Assembly: GCA_947573445.1 (NCBI GenBank) | Contig: CANPFR010000012.1 | Coordinates: 1 to 46,707, forward strand | Length of the DNA: 46,707 nucleotides | Direction of reading: 5' to 3' | DNA from: an uncultured Clostridia bacterium | GTDB lineage: Bacteria; Bacillota; Clostridia; TANB77; CAG-508 | Shown: positions 23,920-32,892 of the stretch, piece after piece | Numbering within the stretch: position 1 is the stretch's first letter | How the letters are laid out: each line of letters starts with the position of its first letter | The notes under the pieces: generated by a model | Seen by the model: the letters and a program-made list of their open reading frames with translations, nothing else | The model's database searches: none | What the model was told of the DNA's origin: nothing | Program-made: the position numbers and the translations under genes

Positions 23920-25168
23920 CTATTCCTCTACACAATTCTCATCCTTCACATAATACTTTGTTCCCAACATTTCATCTGGCAAATATTGTTGCTCACACCA
24001 ATGGCCTGGAAAATCATGAGGATACTTGTATCCTTCTCCATAACCAAACTGTTGCATTCCGCTCAGCTGGTGCATTTCGAATATGCATTGGAATCATTCC
24101 CGTATTTTTATTTTTGACATCATCTAATGCACGATTAATTCCTAAATAGGTAGCATTTGACTTTTTTGAAATGGCAACATAAGTAGCTGCTTCTGACAAA
24201 ATAATTTTAGCCTCTGGCATACCAATCATTCTCACAGCCTCCATGGCCGAAGTCGCTACCACCAATGCATTGGGATTAGCCATTCCAACATCTTCTGCAC
24301 TACAAATCGCAATTCTTCTTGCTAAAAAAACGGGATCTTCTCCTGCATTCAAAGCTCTTGCTAAATAGAAAATTGCTGCATCTGGATCACTGCCACGCAT
24401 GGATTTTATCATAGCACTAATGTTATCATAATGACTATCGCCTGTTTTATCAAACATCGCTTTTTTGGTATTCATACTTTGACTAGCAATTTCATCTGTA
24501 ATTTCAATCACGCCATTTTCATTCATTTTTGTCGTTAATACAGCAATTTCTAAACCATTTAACGCAGTTCTAACATCCCCATTTGAAATTTCTGCAATAC
24601 ATTCAATCGTATTTTCTGAGATTTTAATTTGATAATTTCCTAACCCCTCTTTGCTCACAATTGCGTTTTTTAAAACTTGTATAATATCCTCTTTTTTCAA
24701 AGGCTCTAATTTAATCACCATTGACCTAGAAATCAAAGCCTTGTTTACTTCAAAATATGGATTCTCTGTTGTTGCTCCAATCAAAATCACAGTTCCATCT
24801 TCAACATATGGCAATAACGCATCTTGTTGCAATTTATTAAAACGATGAATCTCATCAATAAATAAAATGCATTTTCCAGTTGGATTTAATAATGGATTTC
24901 CTGCTTCTTCCACCGCTTTTTTTATATCTGAAACCCCTGATGTAACCGCATTTATCTTCGTAAATTGATATTTCGTTGTTTCACTAATTACTTTTGCAAG
25001 TGACGTTTTCCCACAACCTGGTGGCCCCCATAAAATAATACTGGATAATCGATCTGCCTGAATCGTTCGATATAACAATTTATCTTTTCCTACAATATGC
25101 TCTTGTCCCACAAATTCGTCCAAATTCTTAGGACGCATTCGGTAAGCTAATGGTTTATCTAAATTCAT
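23920..25168 (-). CDS. rarA: RarA/MgsA AAA+ replication-associated ATPase, C-terminus completed by +1 shift at CGG
   Basis: RarA acts at stalled replication forks. The Walker A is WGPPGCGKTSLAKV, Walker B is ILFIDEIHRF and the sensor 1 region is IGATTENPYFEV. The first frame would stop at 24014 after an odd tail (ERNATVWLWRRIQVSS). At the in-frame CGG at 24061-24059, skipping one C gives AE-GMQQFGYGEG, then YKYPHDFPGHWCEQQYLPDE, then MLGTKYYVKDENCVEE and a stop at 23922-23920. YKYPHD...QQYLP is the conserved end of the family, so the shifted end is the right one; the total is 415 residues. The ATG at 25168 follows AGGAAAGGAAAAAA. It is 17 bases after ruvA, so the two form a recombination/repair operon. 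Confidence 0.92.
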
Positions 25169-25185
25169 TTTTTTCCTTTCCTTCC

Positions 25186-25782
25186 TTATTTTGCCAAATA
25201 TTTTAGGGCATTTCGAATCATATCCTCAATTGTCATGGACTGATACGCAAACTTCTCAAATGATTTTTCAATTTCTTTTCGGTTATACCCCAAAATTTGC
25301 AAAGCAGAAATTGCCTCTTCTATAGACTCATCTATTTCAAGTCTAGTTTCATTTTCTTCTGATTTAGCAATTTCCTGTTCTGCTTTCAATTTATCTTTTA
25401 ATTCCAACACAATACGTTGAGCCGTTTTTTTACCAATTCCAGGCACTTTCGTAAGTTTCGTGATATCATTACTAATAATACTAACTGCAAAATCGGATGG
25501 ACTAATATTAGAAAGCATTGCAATTGCTGATTTAGCCCCAACTCCACTAACCGATATTAGAAGTTCAAACATATTTAGTTCTTCATGGCTTAAAAAACCA
25601 TACAAACTAATATCATCTTCTCTGACATGATAATGGGTATAAATTTTTACGGTTTGTCCAATTTCTCCAACTCTTCCAATCGCGGTTTTGGACATAAAAA
25701 TTTTATAGCCAATTCCCATTGCCTCTACCACAACAAAATTACTCATTTTTTCCTCTAAACTACCTCTTACATATGCAAACAT
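25186..25782 (-). CDS. ruvA: Holliday junction DNA helicase subunit RuvA
   Basis: This encodes 198 residues. I chose the ATG at 25782, 5 bases after GGAGGGATG, over a GTG at 25797. RuvA binds four-way junctions as a tetramer and directs RuvB. The N-terminal OB domain is seen in MFAYVRGSLEEK...VVVEAMGIGYKIF and YTHYHVREDDISLYGF. Two helix-hairpin-helix motifs follow: LISVSGVGAKSAIAML and LTKVPGIGKKTAQRIVLELKDKL. The C-terminal domain III (about 150-198) that contacts RuvB ends in MIRNALKYLAK. It precedes rarA by 17 bases. No ruvB or ruvC is nearby. A consensus promoter with a terminator-like hairpin in the leader lies upstream. Confidence 0.96.
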   Translation of the reverse strand: MFAYVRGSLEEKMSNFVVVEAMGIGYKIFMSKTAIGRVGEIGQTVKIYTHYHVREDDISLYGFLSHEELNMFELLISVSGVGAKSAIAMLSNISPSDFAVSIISNDITKLTKVPGIGKKTAQRIVLELKDKLKAEQEIAKSEENETRLEIDESIEEAISALQILGYNRKEIEKSFEKFAYQSMTIEDMIRNALKYLAK

Positions 25783-25837
25783 TTCATCCCTCCACACAAA
25801 TTATTCAAACATCTTTTCGGTTATTTTATCACAAATA

Positions 25838-25868
25838 AAAAAAAATGCAAGTGATTTTGCATTTTTTT
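25838..25868 (-). terminator. Terminator-like hairpin in the ruvA leader
   Basis: On the minus strand ATGCAA, loop AATCAC, TTGCAT, then nine Ts. It lies between a perfect promoter and ruvA. It may be the end of the upstream LRR transcript or an attenuator. Confidence 0.7.
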
Positions 25869-25889
25869 ATTAATAATTCCTTAACTTTA

Positions 25890-25918
25890 ATTATACCATA
25901 TTTTTGCCAATTTGTCAA
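25890..25918 (-). promoter_or_regulatory. Consensus promoter upstream of ruvA
   Basis: On the minus strand: TTGACA (25918-25913), 17 bases, TATAAT (25895-25890), with TGG before the -10. It differs at one position from the distal promoter upstream of rnj. Confidence 0.82.
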
Positions 25919-26131
25919 GTTTCAGACTATGTGTGTAGTTTTTTCTTTTTTCAGTCAAATTCTAATGTTTGAGTATTTTTATTATTCTGCACTTTTTGAT
26001 TATCCATCATTTTACTGTTTATAATTTCTGCTTGTTCATTGATTTCTCCCTTTCTGCTATTGTTTGTACTGCACTATTTAAAATACAATCTCCTCCTTTT
26101 TTGTTTCTCTTTTGAGTGTCTATTAGCTATT

Positions 26132-27092
26132 TTACTTACCATAATTATAGTTTATTCTAGTACTATCCTTTATTCCTATCTGATTTATTCCCTCTATCGC
26201 ATTCCACTGTTCCTCTGTTCCTGTATAATTTATCACTTCCAATTTATCACACAAACTAAATGCAACATCTCCTATAGTCCTTACTTTTTCTGGAATTACT
26301 ATATTCTCTAAATTTTCACAATAATAAAATGCACCCCCTCCTATACTGGTTACATTTTCACCTATTGTTACATTATTTAAACTTCTACACCACTGAAATG
26401 CAGCCTCACCTATACTCGTTACATTTTTACCTATTACTGCTACTTTTAAATCAAAACAAGTATCACATGCCCCATCTTCTATAGTCGTCATACTATTTGG
26501 CATTATTATGGTTTCAAAGTTCAATAACAATCCAAAAGCTCCTCTTTTTATTCCAATTATTCTCACACCATCTATTTCATTTGGAATATTTAACACTCCA
26601 TTTAATTCAGATGATAATATATTAAATTCTGCTTTTTCACCGTCCACCAACATCTCTGGTTTCTGTTCCTTCGATATAATCTTCGTTTATTCCTGTTATA
26701 TACCCTTCTGGCGTATACTCAAAAACGTTCCCTGGCGTATACTGAATTCTTTCCCCTAATCCATAATAAATCTCTCTACTTCCAATCACTATCGTTTTTT
26801 CATCCTCATCTAGTTCCTCCTCATACACAAGCTTTCTTCCCTTCAAATCTGCAATCAGTTCCTCTTCAGTCATAATATCCCCTTCAGCATACTGATTCAT
26901 TTTACTTTCAACTTTCCACATTTCCACGATTTCCTCTACTTGTGCTCCTCTTGTTTCTAGCGTAGCTTTTGTGGCTTTACCTAGCATTCCATCACTTCCT
27001 GCAATTAGGCTTAAACTCACTCCTGCTAGGATTAATAGCACAATAATGGTGATAACAAGTGCAATGAGCGTAATTCCTTTGTTTTTTCTCAT
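26132..27092 (-). CDS. Pilin-like LRR_5 (BspA-type) surface protein, +1 shift at CGG
   Basis: The N-terminus MRKNKGITLIALVITIIVLLILAG is a type IV prepilin-like leader (KG|ITLIALV), and a pilin-like region runs to about 145. The frame then meets CGG TGA (26642-26637). Skipping one C gives DVGG-GEKAEFNILSSELNGVLN and six BspA-type leucine-rich repeats with the pattern I-P-x-x-V-x-x-I-G-x-x-A-F, ending at 26132, 319 residues in all. The paralog at 27327-28805 has the same order of parts in one frame, which confirms the join. The protein is probably exported and surface-bound. GGAGGAAGAT precedes the ATG. The function of these pilin-LRR fusions is not known. Confidence 0.82.
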
Positions 27093-27326
27093 TTTTTATC
27101 TTCCTCCTTTGTTTTTCTGGTTTTATTATATCTTTTCCACTCTAACTGCACAAGAAAAGAAAGGGTTTTTGGTATATAATTATTTACATAATTTGATTGG
27201 AATTGTATTTTTTCTTTATTATACTCATATTTGGATATTTTAAGACGCATCTTGGTGAAAATAAGTTGTTATTATTATACAACATTTCTCTGTTTCTTAG
27301 ACTACATAAGTCGTATATCTATTATT

Positions 27327-28805
27327 TTATTGACTACAGTTATAATTAATAGTACTGTTATATAAAGCATCATTATAGCCTCCACTTTCACTATATTTAA
27401 TAATACTTTTCCACTGTTCTTCTGTTCCAGTATAATTAATCGTTTTCAAATTAGGGCAATAATAAAAAGCACAATTACCAATTTCTTTTACACTAACAGG
27501 AATCAATACACTACTCAAACTTTCACATCTACGAAACGCGTCTTTCCCTATTATCTCCACACTATTCCCAATTAGAACATCATTTAACGACGAACAATAA
27601 GAAAAGGCACTACTCCCAACACTCTGCACACTATCTGGTATTCTTATACTCGTTAAATTTTTACACTCATCAAATGCATAATCTCCTATACTCGTTACTC
27701 CTTCTGGTATTACTATATCACTTATAGCTGTATTCCAAAACACATAATCTTCTATACTTGTTATTCCTTTTCCTATTACTATATTGCTTAAATTTTCACA
27801 CTTACCAAACACACTACTTCTCAAAGTTCTCACACTATCTGGTATCACTATATCTGTAATTTTTTTGCAATAGAAAAATGCTCTATGACCTATACTTGTC
27901 ACCCCATCTGGAATCGTTATATTTTCTAAATTAACACAGCTATTAAATGCATTGTCTCCAATGCTTGTTACACTTTTGGGAATTGTCACATCTTTTAGTT
28001 CTCTACAGTTATAAAACATATCATCTGGTATAGTAATTAAACCACTTGGAAGTTTGACACTACTTAAATAGTCACACTCGTAAAATGCTTTGTCTCCAAT
28101 CGTAGTCACACTATTCGGAATCGAGATACTTTCTAAACTACACCAAAAAAACGCATTATTACCTATACTTGTTATTGTATTTGGAAGTATAATTCTATTT
28201 ACATTCTCTACTGAATCAAAAGCACCATTTGAAATTCCTACAATTTGTATTCCATCTATTTCATCTGGAATATTTAATACTCCATTTAACCCAGAAGACA
28301 TTATTTTAGTATCATAATACGTATGATCGTCAATAACCCATCTACTACCTGTTCCTTCAATATACTCCTCCTTTATCCCAGTTATAATCCCCTCTGGTGT
28401 ATACTCAAACACACTTCCTGGCGTTTTCTCTATCTTTCCTTCTAACCCATAATAAATCTCTCTACTTCCAATCACTATCGTTTTTTCATCCTCATCTAGT
28501 TCCTCCTCATACACAAGCTTTCTTCGCTTCAAATCTGCAATCAGTTCCTCTTCTGTCATAATATCCCCTTCAGCATACGGATTCATTTTACTTTCAACTT
28601 TCCACATTTCCACGATTTCTTCGACTTGTGCTCCTCTTGTTTCTAAGGTGGCTTTTGTGGCTTTACCTAGTATCCCATCACTTCCTGCGATTAGGTTTAA
28701 GCTAACTCCTGCTAGGATTAATAGCACAATAATGGTGATAACAAGTGCAATGAGCGTTATACCTCGATTTGTCCTTATTAGAGGCCTTTCCTTTGATTTT
28801 TTCAT
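27327..28805 (-). CDS. Pilin-like LRR_5 (BspA-type) surface protein, intact paralog
   Basis: This encodes 492 residues. The ATG at 28805 has AAAAGGAGAGAATT upstream; longer starts lack a site. A prepilin-like leader (RGITLIALVITIIVLLILAGVSL) and the region IAGSDGILGKATKATLETRGAQVEEIVEMWKVESKMN are almost the same as in the downstream paralog, also at the DNA level. From about 180 there are about eleven BspA-type leucine-rich repeats (for example VTSIGDNAFNSCVNLENITIPDG), with a C-terminal NYTGTEEQWKSI cap that the paralog shares. The two genes arose by tandem duplication and differ in repeat number. Surface display, adhesion or protein binding is the family expectation. No CGG codon lies in this gene. 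Confidence 0.85.
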   Translation of the reverse strand: MKKSKERPLIRTNRGITLIALVITIIVLLILAGVSLNLIAGSDGILGKATKATLETRGAQVEEIVEMWKVESKMNPYAEGDIMTEEELIADLKRRKLVYEEELDEDEKTIVIGSREIYYGLEGKIEKTPGSVFEYTPEGIITGIKEEYIEGTGSRWVIDDHTYYDTKIMSSGLNGVLNIPDEIDGIQIVGISNGAFDSVENVNRIILPNTITSIGNNAFFWCSLESISIPNSVTTIGDKAFYECDYLSSVKLPSGLITIPDDMFYNCRELKDVTIPKSVTSIGDNAFNSCVNLENITIPDGVTSIGHRAFFYCKKITDIVIPDSVRTLRSSVFGKCENLSNIVIGKGITSIEDYVFWNTAISDIVIPEGVTSIGDYAFDECKNLTSIRIPDSVQSVGSSAFSYCSSLNDVLIGNSVEIIGKDAFRRCESLSSVLIPVSVKEIGNCAFYYCPNLKTINYTGTEEQWKSIIKYSESGGYNDALYNSTINYNCSQ

Positions 28806-28920
28806 AATTCTCTCCTTTTTCTCTATTTTCTTCATACTATGTATTTTTATGCCCTTCTGACGCATTCTGTGGCGTTTTTTGGCGTGTTTGTGTCAAAATG
28901 AATGATTTTTCATTCAAAAA

Positions 28921-28985
28921 CACAAAAAACAACCCGTGTAGAACAAGTGGGCCGAGGTCCGACCTCTACAGTGGTTGTTTTTGTG
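28921..28985. repeat. Large hairpin enclosing a GC-rich palindromic repeat
   Basis: CACAAAAAACAACC (28921-28934) pairs with GGTTGTTTTTGTG (28973-28985), and inside it TGTAGA (28937-28942) pairs with TCTACA (28965-28970). The loop holds GGCCGAGGTCCGACC. On the minus strand the hairpin is followed by TTTTTG. Confidence 0.7.
28945..28970 (-). repeat. REP-like palindromic repeat, copy 1
   Basis: On the minus strand it starts TGTAGAGGTCGGACC and ends CGGCCCA. It shares the layout TGTAG-GG-CGAC...CGNCCCA with copy 2. Confidence 0.55.
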
Positions 28986-29039
28986 TATAAAAATTGCATG
29001 GATGTTTTTGATAATTTTTGATGGAGCAATTGCGTTGAA

Positions 29040-29070
29040 GATTGGGTCGACTTGGAAGTCGCCCCCTACA
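29040..29070 (-). repeat. REP-like palindromic repeat, copy 2
   Basis: On the minus strand it starts TGTAGGGGGCGACTT and ends GTCGACCCAATC, forming a hairpin through CGACTT and AAGTCG. Similar short GC-rich repeats are common between genes of AT-rich gut Clostridia. Confidence 0.55.
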
Positions 29071-29090
29071 TTATGTCTTGTAAAATTACA

Positions 29091-29107
29091 TGTGTGTGTG
29101 TGTGTGT
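29091..29107. repeat. TG dinucleotide repeat
   Basis: Eight TG units in a row. It is non-coding and may vary in length. Confidence 0.8.
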
Positions 29108-29385
29108 ACAGTACCAAGGCTTTTACGGTTTTGTATAAAATTTATTTTATTGTTTAATATTTTCATCTTTGGTTTTCTCCTCTTATTTTAAAAAATCGGT
29201 GTACAGCACATACTTGGTTTTACATCTTTCATAGTAGCCTTCTTAAGTAGTTACTATTTTTTTATATATTAACTAAGATATCTGTCATTAGCAAGCTTCA
29301 AACAGCTATTTTAATTATAAGTGATACTTTTGATTTTTGCAAGGAATTTTAGAAATGTAATAAAATTGTAATATTGTAATCTTTT

Positions 29386-30003
29386 TTAGCTTTTTTCAAT
29401 CACCTCATAAGCTCTTATCATTGTTTTTACTTTTCTGTCCTCTAAATATTTTAGGTACCACAAATACAAAATTAATAAAAAGATAGCCAAATTTCTGATT
29501 TGTAAGATTCCGATGCTATAAAATAAAGTAAATAGTACTAAAATAACTTGTGTTAACTGATTCATAAAAATAGTGGCATTTTTATTCCCCACCATTTTCA
29601 CTAATATTTCTTTTAAAATCTTTCCTCCATCTAGTGGTAAAATGGGAATTAAATTAAATATAGCTAAAATAAAATTTGTATACACCATTTTTATTTTCAA
29701 TTCTTCAACCAATGGTAAAACTAGACATAAAATTCCTAACATAAAATTCATTACAGGACCTGCTAAATAAATGGCTACTTTCTTACTACTTTTTCGATCC
29801 TGATATAAATAAAACTCCACCGAAACCCCCAATGGGTTAATTTTTAATACTTTGGGACGCAATCCCAAAATCTTTCCCATACACAAATGAGCCATTTCGT
29901 GAATGATGATAAAAACAATAAATATCAGATAAATATCTAACTGTTTTAAAAGGAAGAACAAAATGCCAAAAAAAATAATTTTTAAATTGATTTCTACTTT
30001 CAT
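29386..30003 (-). CDS. spoIVFB: SpoIVFB-like site-2 protease (M50)
   Basis: This encodes 205 residues with five or six membrane segments. The zinc motif HEMAH lies in FIIIHEMAHLCMGK at about 34-38 and the third ligand is the aspartate of ILPLDGGKILKE at about 125. SpoIVFB cuts pro-sigma-K inside the membrane in the mother cell. It lies 8 bases after a gene for an anchored M23-domain protein of the SpoIVFA type, the usual spoIVFA-spoIVFB order, which supports the name over a generic M50 protease. Length is short of the CBS-containing form but like clostridial SpoIVFB. AGGAGG precedes the ATG. Confidence 0.85.
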   Translation of the reverse strand: MKVEINLKIIFFGILFFLLKQLDIYLIFIVFIIIHEMAHLCMGKILGLRPKVLKINPLGVSVEFYLYQDRKSSKKVAIYLAGPVMNFMLGILCLVLPLVEELKIKMVYTNFILAIFNLIPILPLDGGKILKEILVKMVGNKNATIFMNQLTQVILVLFTLFYSIGILQIRNLAIFLLILYLWYLKYLEDRKVKTMIRAYEVIEKS

Positions 30004-30011
30004 AAAGCCTC

Positions 30012-30878
30012 CTAAAATGCTATTATTTCAGCTGGATTAATGGGATGATTATCAATCCTAATTTCAAAATGCAAATGTGGACCTGTGCTATTTCCTGTGC
30101 TACCAACACTAGCGATTTCTTGTCCTTCCGTAATTTCCTGACCTTCTGTAACATACATGTCTTGGCAATGAGCATACAAAGTTGTGATATTTTCCTTTGT
30201 AATTCTAATATGATTTCCATAATCACCTTCTGTTGAAACTTGAGTTACTGTTCCTGTCATGGATGCTACGATTTTTCTTCCTTTTTCTGCTGCTAAATCA
30301 ATTCCAGTATGTTCTCCTGTCACATTTTGATACACGGATTCTCTTGCCCCAAACCCTGAAGTAACAATTCCTTCAATTGGTTTAACAAAAGAAATTGCAT
30401 TTTTTAAAGAATTGGCATCTGTTATGACACTTTGTGGCGAAGATGATTGTACTTCTTCTCCTGGCACTTCTACTACTTGTGTATTTTCTGGCACAGCTTC
30501 TGATGGATTATCTGCTGGTGGATTGGTGGTTTCATGATTAATAAAAATGTCATTGTTCCCCTGTTCATTTTCTTCTTTTTCTCTAAAATAAGCTAAAATG
30601 AAATCGAATTTTTCACTTAAATTAATGTTATATTGGGCACAATTATTTAGGAAATCTTTGGTGAATATATAATCTTTATTTTTTACCGCAAAAACAGCAA
30701 GTGCCAATAATACCAAAATAAGCATTTCCAATATAATTTTACTTCCTAAATATGTCTTCTGTCTTTTCGTTTCTCGTCCATGAGACAATACAGCATTTCT
30801 ATGATTTCTTCGGTAATAAATTTCCTCTGCTCTTCTTATTTTTTCATCATCTCTTAAAGTTCTTTCCAAAATACTCAC
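30012..30878 (-). CDS. spoIVFA: SpoIVFA-like anchored M23 domain protein
   Basis: This encodes 288 residues: a basic cytoplasmic N-terminus (about 1-45), one membrane helix (about 47-65), a Pro/Glu-rich linker (about 105-150) and a C-terminal LytM/M23 domain with GEHTGIDLAAEKG and GPHLHFEIR. The zinc-ligand pattern H-x-x-x-D and H-x-H is kept, so it could be an active peptidase, unlike degenerate SpoIVFA domains. SpoIVFA regulates SpoIVFB and is cleaved by the SpoIVB protease. The tie to spoIVFB is by an 8-base gap and operon order. A SpoIIQ-like reading is an alternative, but SpoIIQ is not usually beside an M50 protease. Confidence 0.78.
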   Translation of the reverse strand: MSILERTLRDDEKIRRAEEIYYRRNHRNAVLSHGRETKRQKTYLGSKIILEMLILVLLALAVFAVKNKDYIFTKDFLNNCAQYNINLSEKFDFILAYFREKEENEQGNNDIFINHETTNPPADNPSEAVPENTQVVEVPGEEVQSSSPQSVITDANSLKNAISFVKPIEGIVTSGFGARESVYQNVTGEHTGIDLAAEKGRKIVASMTGTVTQVSTEGDYGNHIRITKENITTLYAHCQDMYVTEGQEITEGQEIASVGSTGNSTGPHLHFEIRIDNHPINPAEIIAF

Positions 30879-30936
30879 CTCTTTCTTCAGTATAGTTAAA
30901 TATATTCTGGAAAAAATTTTTTATGTCCTTTTTTTA

Positions 30937-31263
30937 TTAACCAAGCACAAAAACAGCAATTATAATTGAAAAAATTAAAATCGTATTACAAATTTGCAAA
31001 AATTTATATTTCTTTTTTAACCTATCATTTTCTTTTATTTTACTTTCCTTTTGCAATCTTTTGACATAATCATTAATCGTATTTTCTGCTTCTTTGCTAA
31101 CAATCATTTTCTTATTCTTTTCTTGAAATGAAGCTTTCCTTTTCCTATTATATTCACTTTGTTTCAATTTAACATTTGGTTTCAAAACCACAATTGCCTC
31201 ATCCACAACATTAGAAGACATTCCCCTTAACACAATAATATTTTTCATCTTACTTAACTGCAT
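30937..31263 (-). CDS. Unknown 108-residue protein with C-terminal membrane anchor
   Basis: The ATG at 31263 follows GGGGGAGGAATT. The protein has a short beta-like start (KMKNIIVLRGMSSNVVDEAIVVLKPN), a basic helical middle (about 35-85, rich in Lys, Glu and Asn, including KEAENTINDYVKRLQKESKIKENDRLKKKYK) and one membrane helix at the C-terminus (about 88-106). I do not recognise a named family, though small proteins that begin with KNIIVLR and end in a tail anchor are known in clostridia next to sporulation genes. It is 59 bases upstream of spoIVFA on the same strand and may share its transcript. No catalytic motif is visible. Confidence 0.7.
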   Translation of the reverse strand: MQLSKMKNIIVLRGMSSNVVDEAIVVLKPNVKLKQSEYNRKRKASFQEKNKKMIVSKEAENTINDYVKRLQKESKIKENDRLKKKYKFLQICNTILIFSIIIAVFVLG

Positions 31264-31617
31264 AATTCCTCCCCCAAATTACTTAAAATTTTCCTTAGTT
31301 TTTTCCAAATTTTAGAAATTTATACAAAAATCTCCTGACTCTCTCGATTCTATCGTACATCAATCATACATATTGTGTTTATCAATAGATATGGAATAAC
31401 CAATATAATAGTTTCATATCGATTTTTGATATAAAAAAGAGTAGCTTAACTTAGCTACCCTCAATTTACAGGTATGTCTTTCCCCAAAGATTTCCTTTGA
31501 AAAAAAATCACACTATGTTATCATATATTTTTTATTATCTATATTTGTAGTCCATATTTCTATTTTATCTTCATAAATCTTTTTTCTATTCATATACTAT
31601 TCTAAACGGAGGTTTTT
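31264..31617. other. Intergenic region between the 108-residue gene and ylmC
   Basis: These 354 bases separate divergent genes. I see a minus-strand terminator-like hairpin at 31431-31459 and the ylmC binding site, but no other gene. Confidence 0.6.
31431..31459 (-). terminator. Minus-strand terminator-like hairpin
   Basis: On the minus strand GTAGCT, a 6-base loop, AGCTAC, then TCTTTTTTA. It could end a sigG transcript that runs antisense through ylmC. Confidence 0.55.
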
Positions 31618-31854
31618 ATGGATTACGAAAAAGGTCTTGACTTTAAGCACAAAGAAGTCATTAATATTAAAAATGCGAAACGTCTTGGACTTGTGCAAGA
31701 TGTTACAGCTGACTTAAAAACAGGCACGATTACATCCATTATCGTGCCTGGAAATACAAAATTTTTTAAATTTTTTGATGCAGGAAATAATATCGTGATT
31801 CCTTGGGAAAATATCACTTGTATTGGTGACGACATTATTTTAGTTGATTTTTAA
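31618..31854 (+). CDS. ylmC: YlmC/YmxH family sporulation protein (PRC-barrel)
   Basis: This encodes 78 residues: a PRC-barrel-like fold with KHKEVINIKNAKRLGLVQDVTADLKTGTITSIIVPG and ending VIPWENITCIGDDIILVDF, the YlmC/YmxH pattern. The family is conserved in spore formers and often lies next to sigG, as it does here, though in this window the two genes converge with no gap (stop 31854, sigG stop 31855). ACGGAGG lies 7 bases before the ATG. The function is not known; PRC barrels often bind RNA or proteins. Confidence 0.92.
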   Translation: MDYEKGLDFKHKEVINIKNAKRLGLVQDVTADLKTGTITSIIVPGNTKFFKFFDAGNNIVIPWENITCIGDDIILVDF

Positions 31855-32630
31855 TTATTTATATAAACGACGCATGTGGTCTATTGCAGTTTTCTCTAAA
31901 CGAGAAACTTGTGCCTGAGAAATTCCAATTTCCTCGGCCACTTCCATTTGAGTTCTTCCTGCAAAAAATCGTTTATTAATAATCATTTGCTCTTTCTCAT
32001 TTAATTTCTTCATGGCTTCTACAATCGTGATATTTTCTGCCCACATTTCATCTGTATTCTTCTTGTCTTTGACTTGATCCATGATATAAATACTGTCACT
32101 TCCATCATTGTAAACTGGCTCTTGTAAAGAAACTGGATCTTGAATGGCATCTAGGCTCATCACAATATCTTCTCTTTCCACTTGCAATTCCTTCGCAATT
32201 TCATCAATATTGGGTTCTTTCCCTGTTTCTTTGATGATTTTCTCTTTGGCTTGCAAAACCTTATAAGCCAAATCGCGAATGGAACGACTGACTCTAACCA
32301 TGTTGTTATCTCGCAAATATCTGCGAATTTCACCAATTATCATTGGTACTGCGTATGTGCTTAATTGAATATCTAATGTGATATCAAAATTATCAATGGC
32401 TTTTATTAAGCCAACACATCCTACTTGAAATAAATCATCGGAATTTTCTCCGACGTCCCCCAAATCTTTGAATGACACTTAATACTAATCTTAGATTTCC
32501 GTGAAATGATTTTTTCTCTTGCGCTTTCGTCTCCTTCGTTCATTTGTTTGAATAATTCTTTGTTTTCTGCATTTGTTAATACCTTTAATTTGGAGGTGTT
32601 TACATTACTGATTTCAACTTTGTTAATCAA
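31855..32630 (-). CDS. sigG: RNA polymerase sigma-G, two +1 shifts at CGG
   Basis: Sigma-G directs late forespore transcription. The start is TTG at 32630 with AAGGGGG upstream. The protein opens MINKVEISNVNTSKLKVLTN, as sigma-G does. Two in-frame CGG codons then break the frame: 32501-32499, giving IIS-GNLRLVLSVIQRF when the C is skipped, and 32452-32450, giving GGR-GENSDDLFQVGC. Between them is a 16-codon stretch in the middle frame. After both skips the rest (VGLIKAIDNFD, STYAVPMIIGEIRRYLRDNN, VSLQEPVYNDG, EIGISQAQVSRLEK) runs to 31855, 257 residues in all against about 260 for B. subtilis. Both skips land on conserved glycines. ylmC converges at the end. Confidence 0.92.
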
Positions 32631-32892
32631 AATGAAAACCCCCTTTTGAAAATAAGCAGAAATTAAACTAATTTTTAATTTCCAAGCTATCTCTAAAAAA
32701 TTCTACCGAATTTTAAGAACTATCTTCATTATTTCCAAAATCAGGGGATTTTATACATGATATTTTTGAAACAATAACAGGCAAAAACTTTAGTTAATAT
32801 CTTCTTTTTATTTGCCAAAAATTGCCATTTCTGCTCTTGAAAAAGGTAGCGAAGCTCATTACTCCTCTACCTCTTTCACAAATAAACTCTTT

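Larger units (their letters stand above)
28806..29385. other. Intergenic region with hairpins and short repeats
   Basis: These 580 bases separate the LRR genes from spoIVFB. They hold a large hairpin (28921-28985), two related GC-rich palindromic repeats and a TG microsatellite. I see no gene. Confidence 0.65.

Noticed and set aside
23712..24149. Plus-strand open frame of 145 codons
   Set aside because: It is antisense to the restored end of rarA and to the small gene downstream, and it has no binding site.
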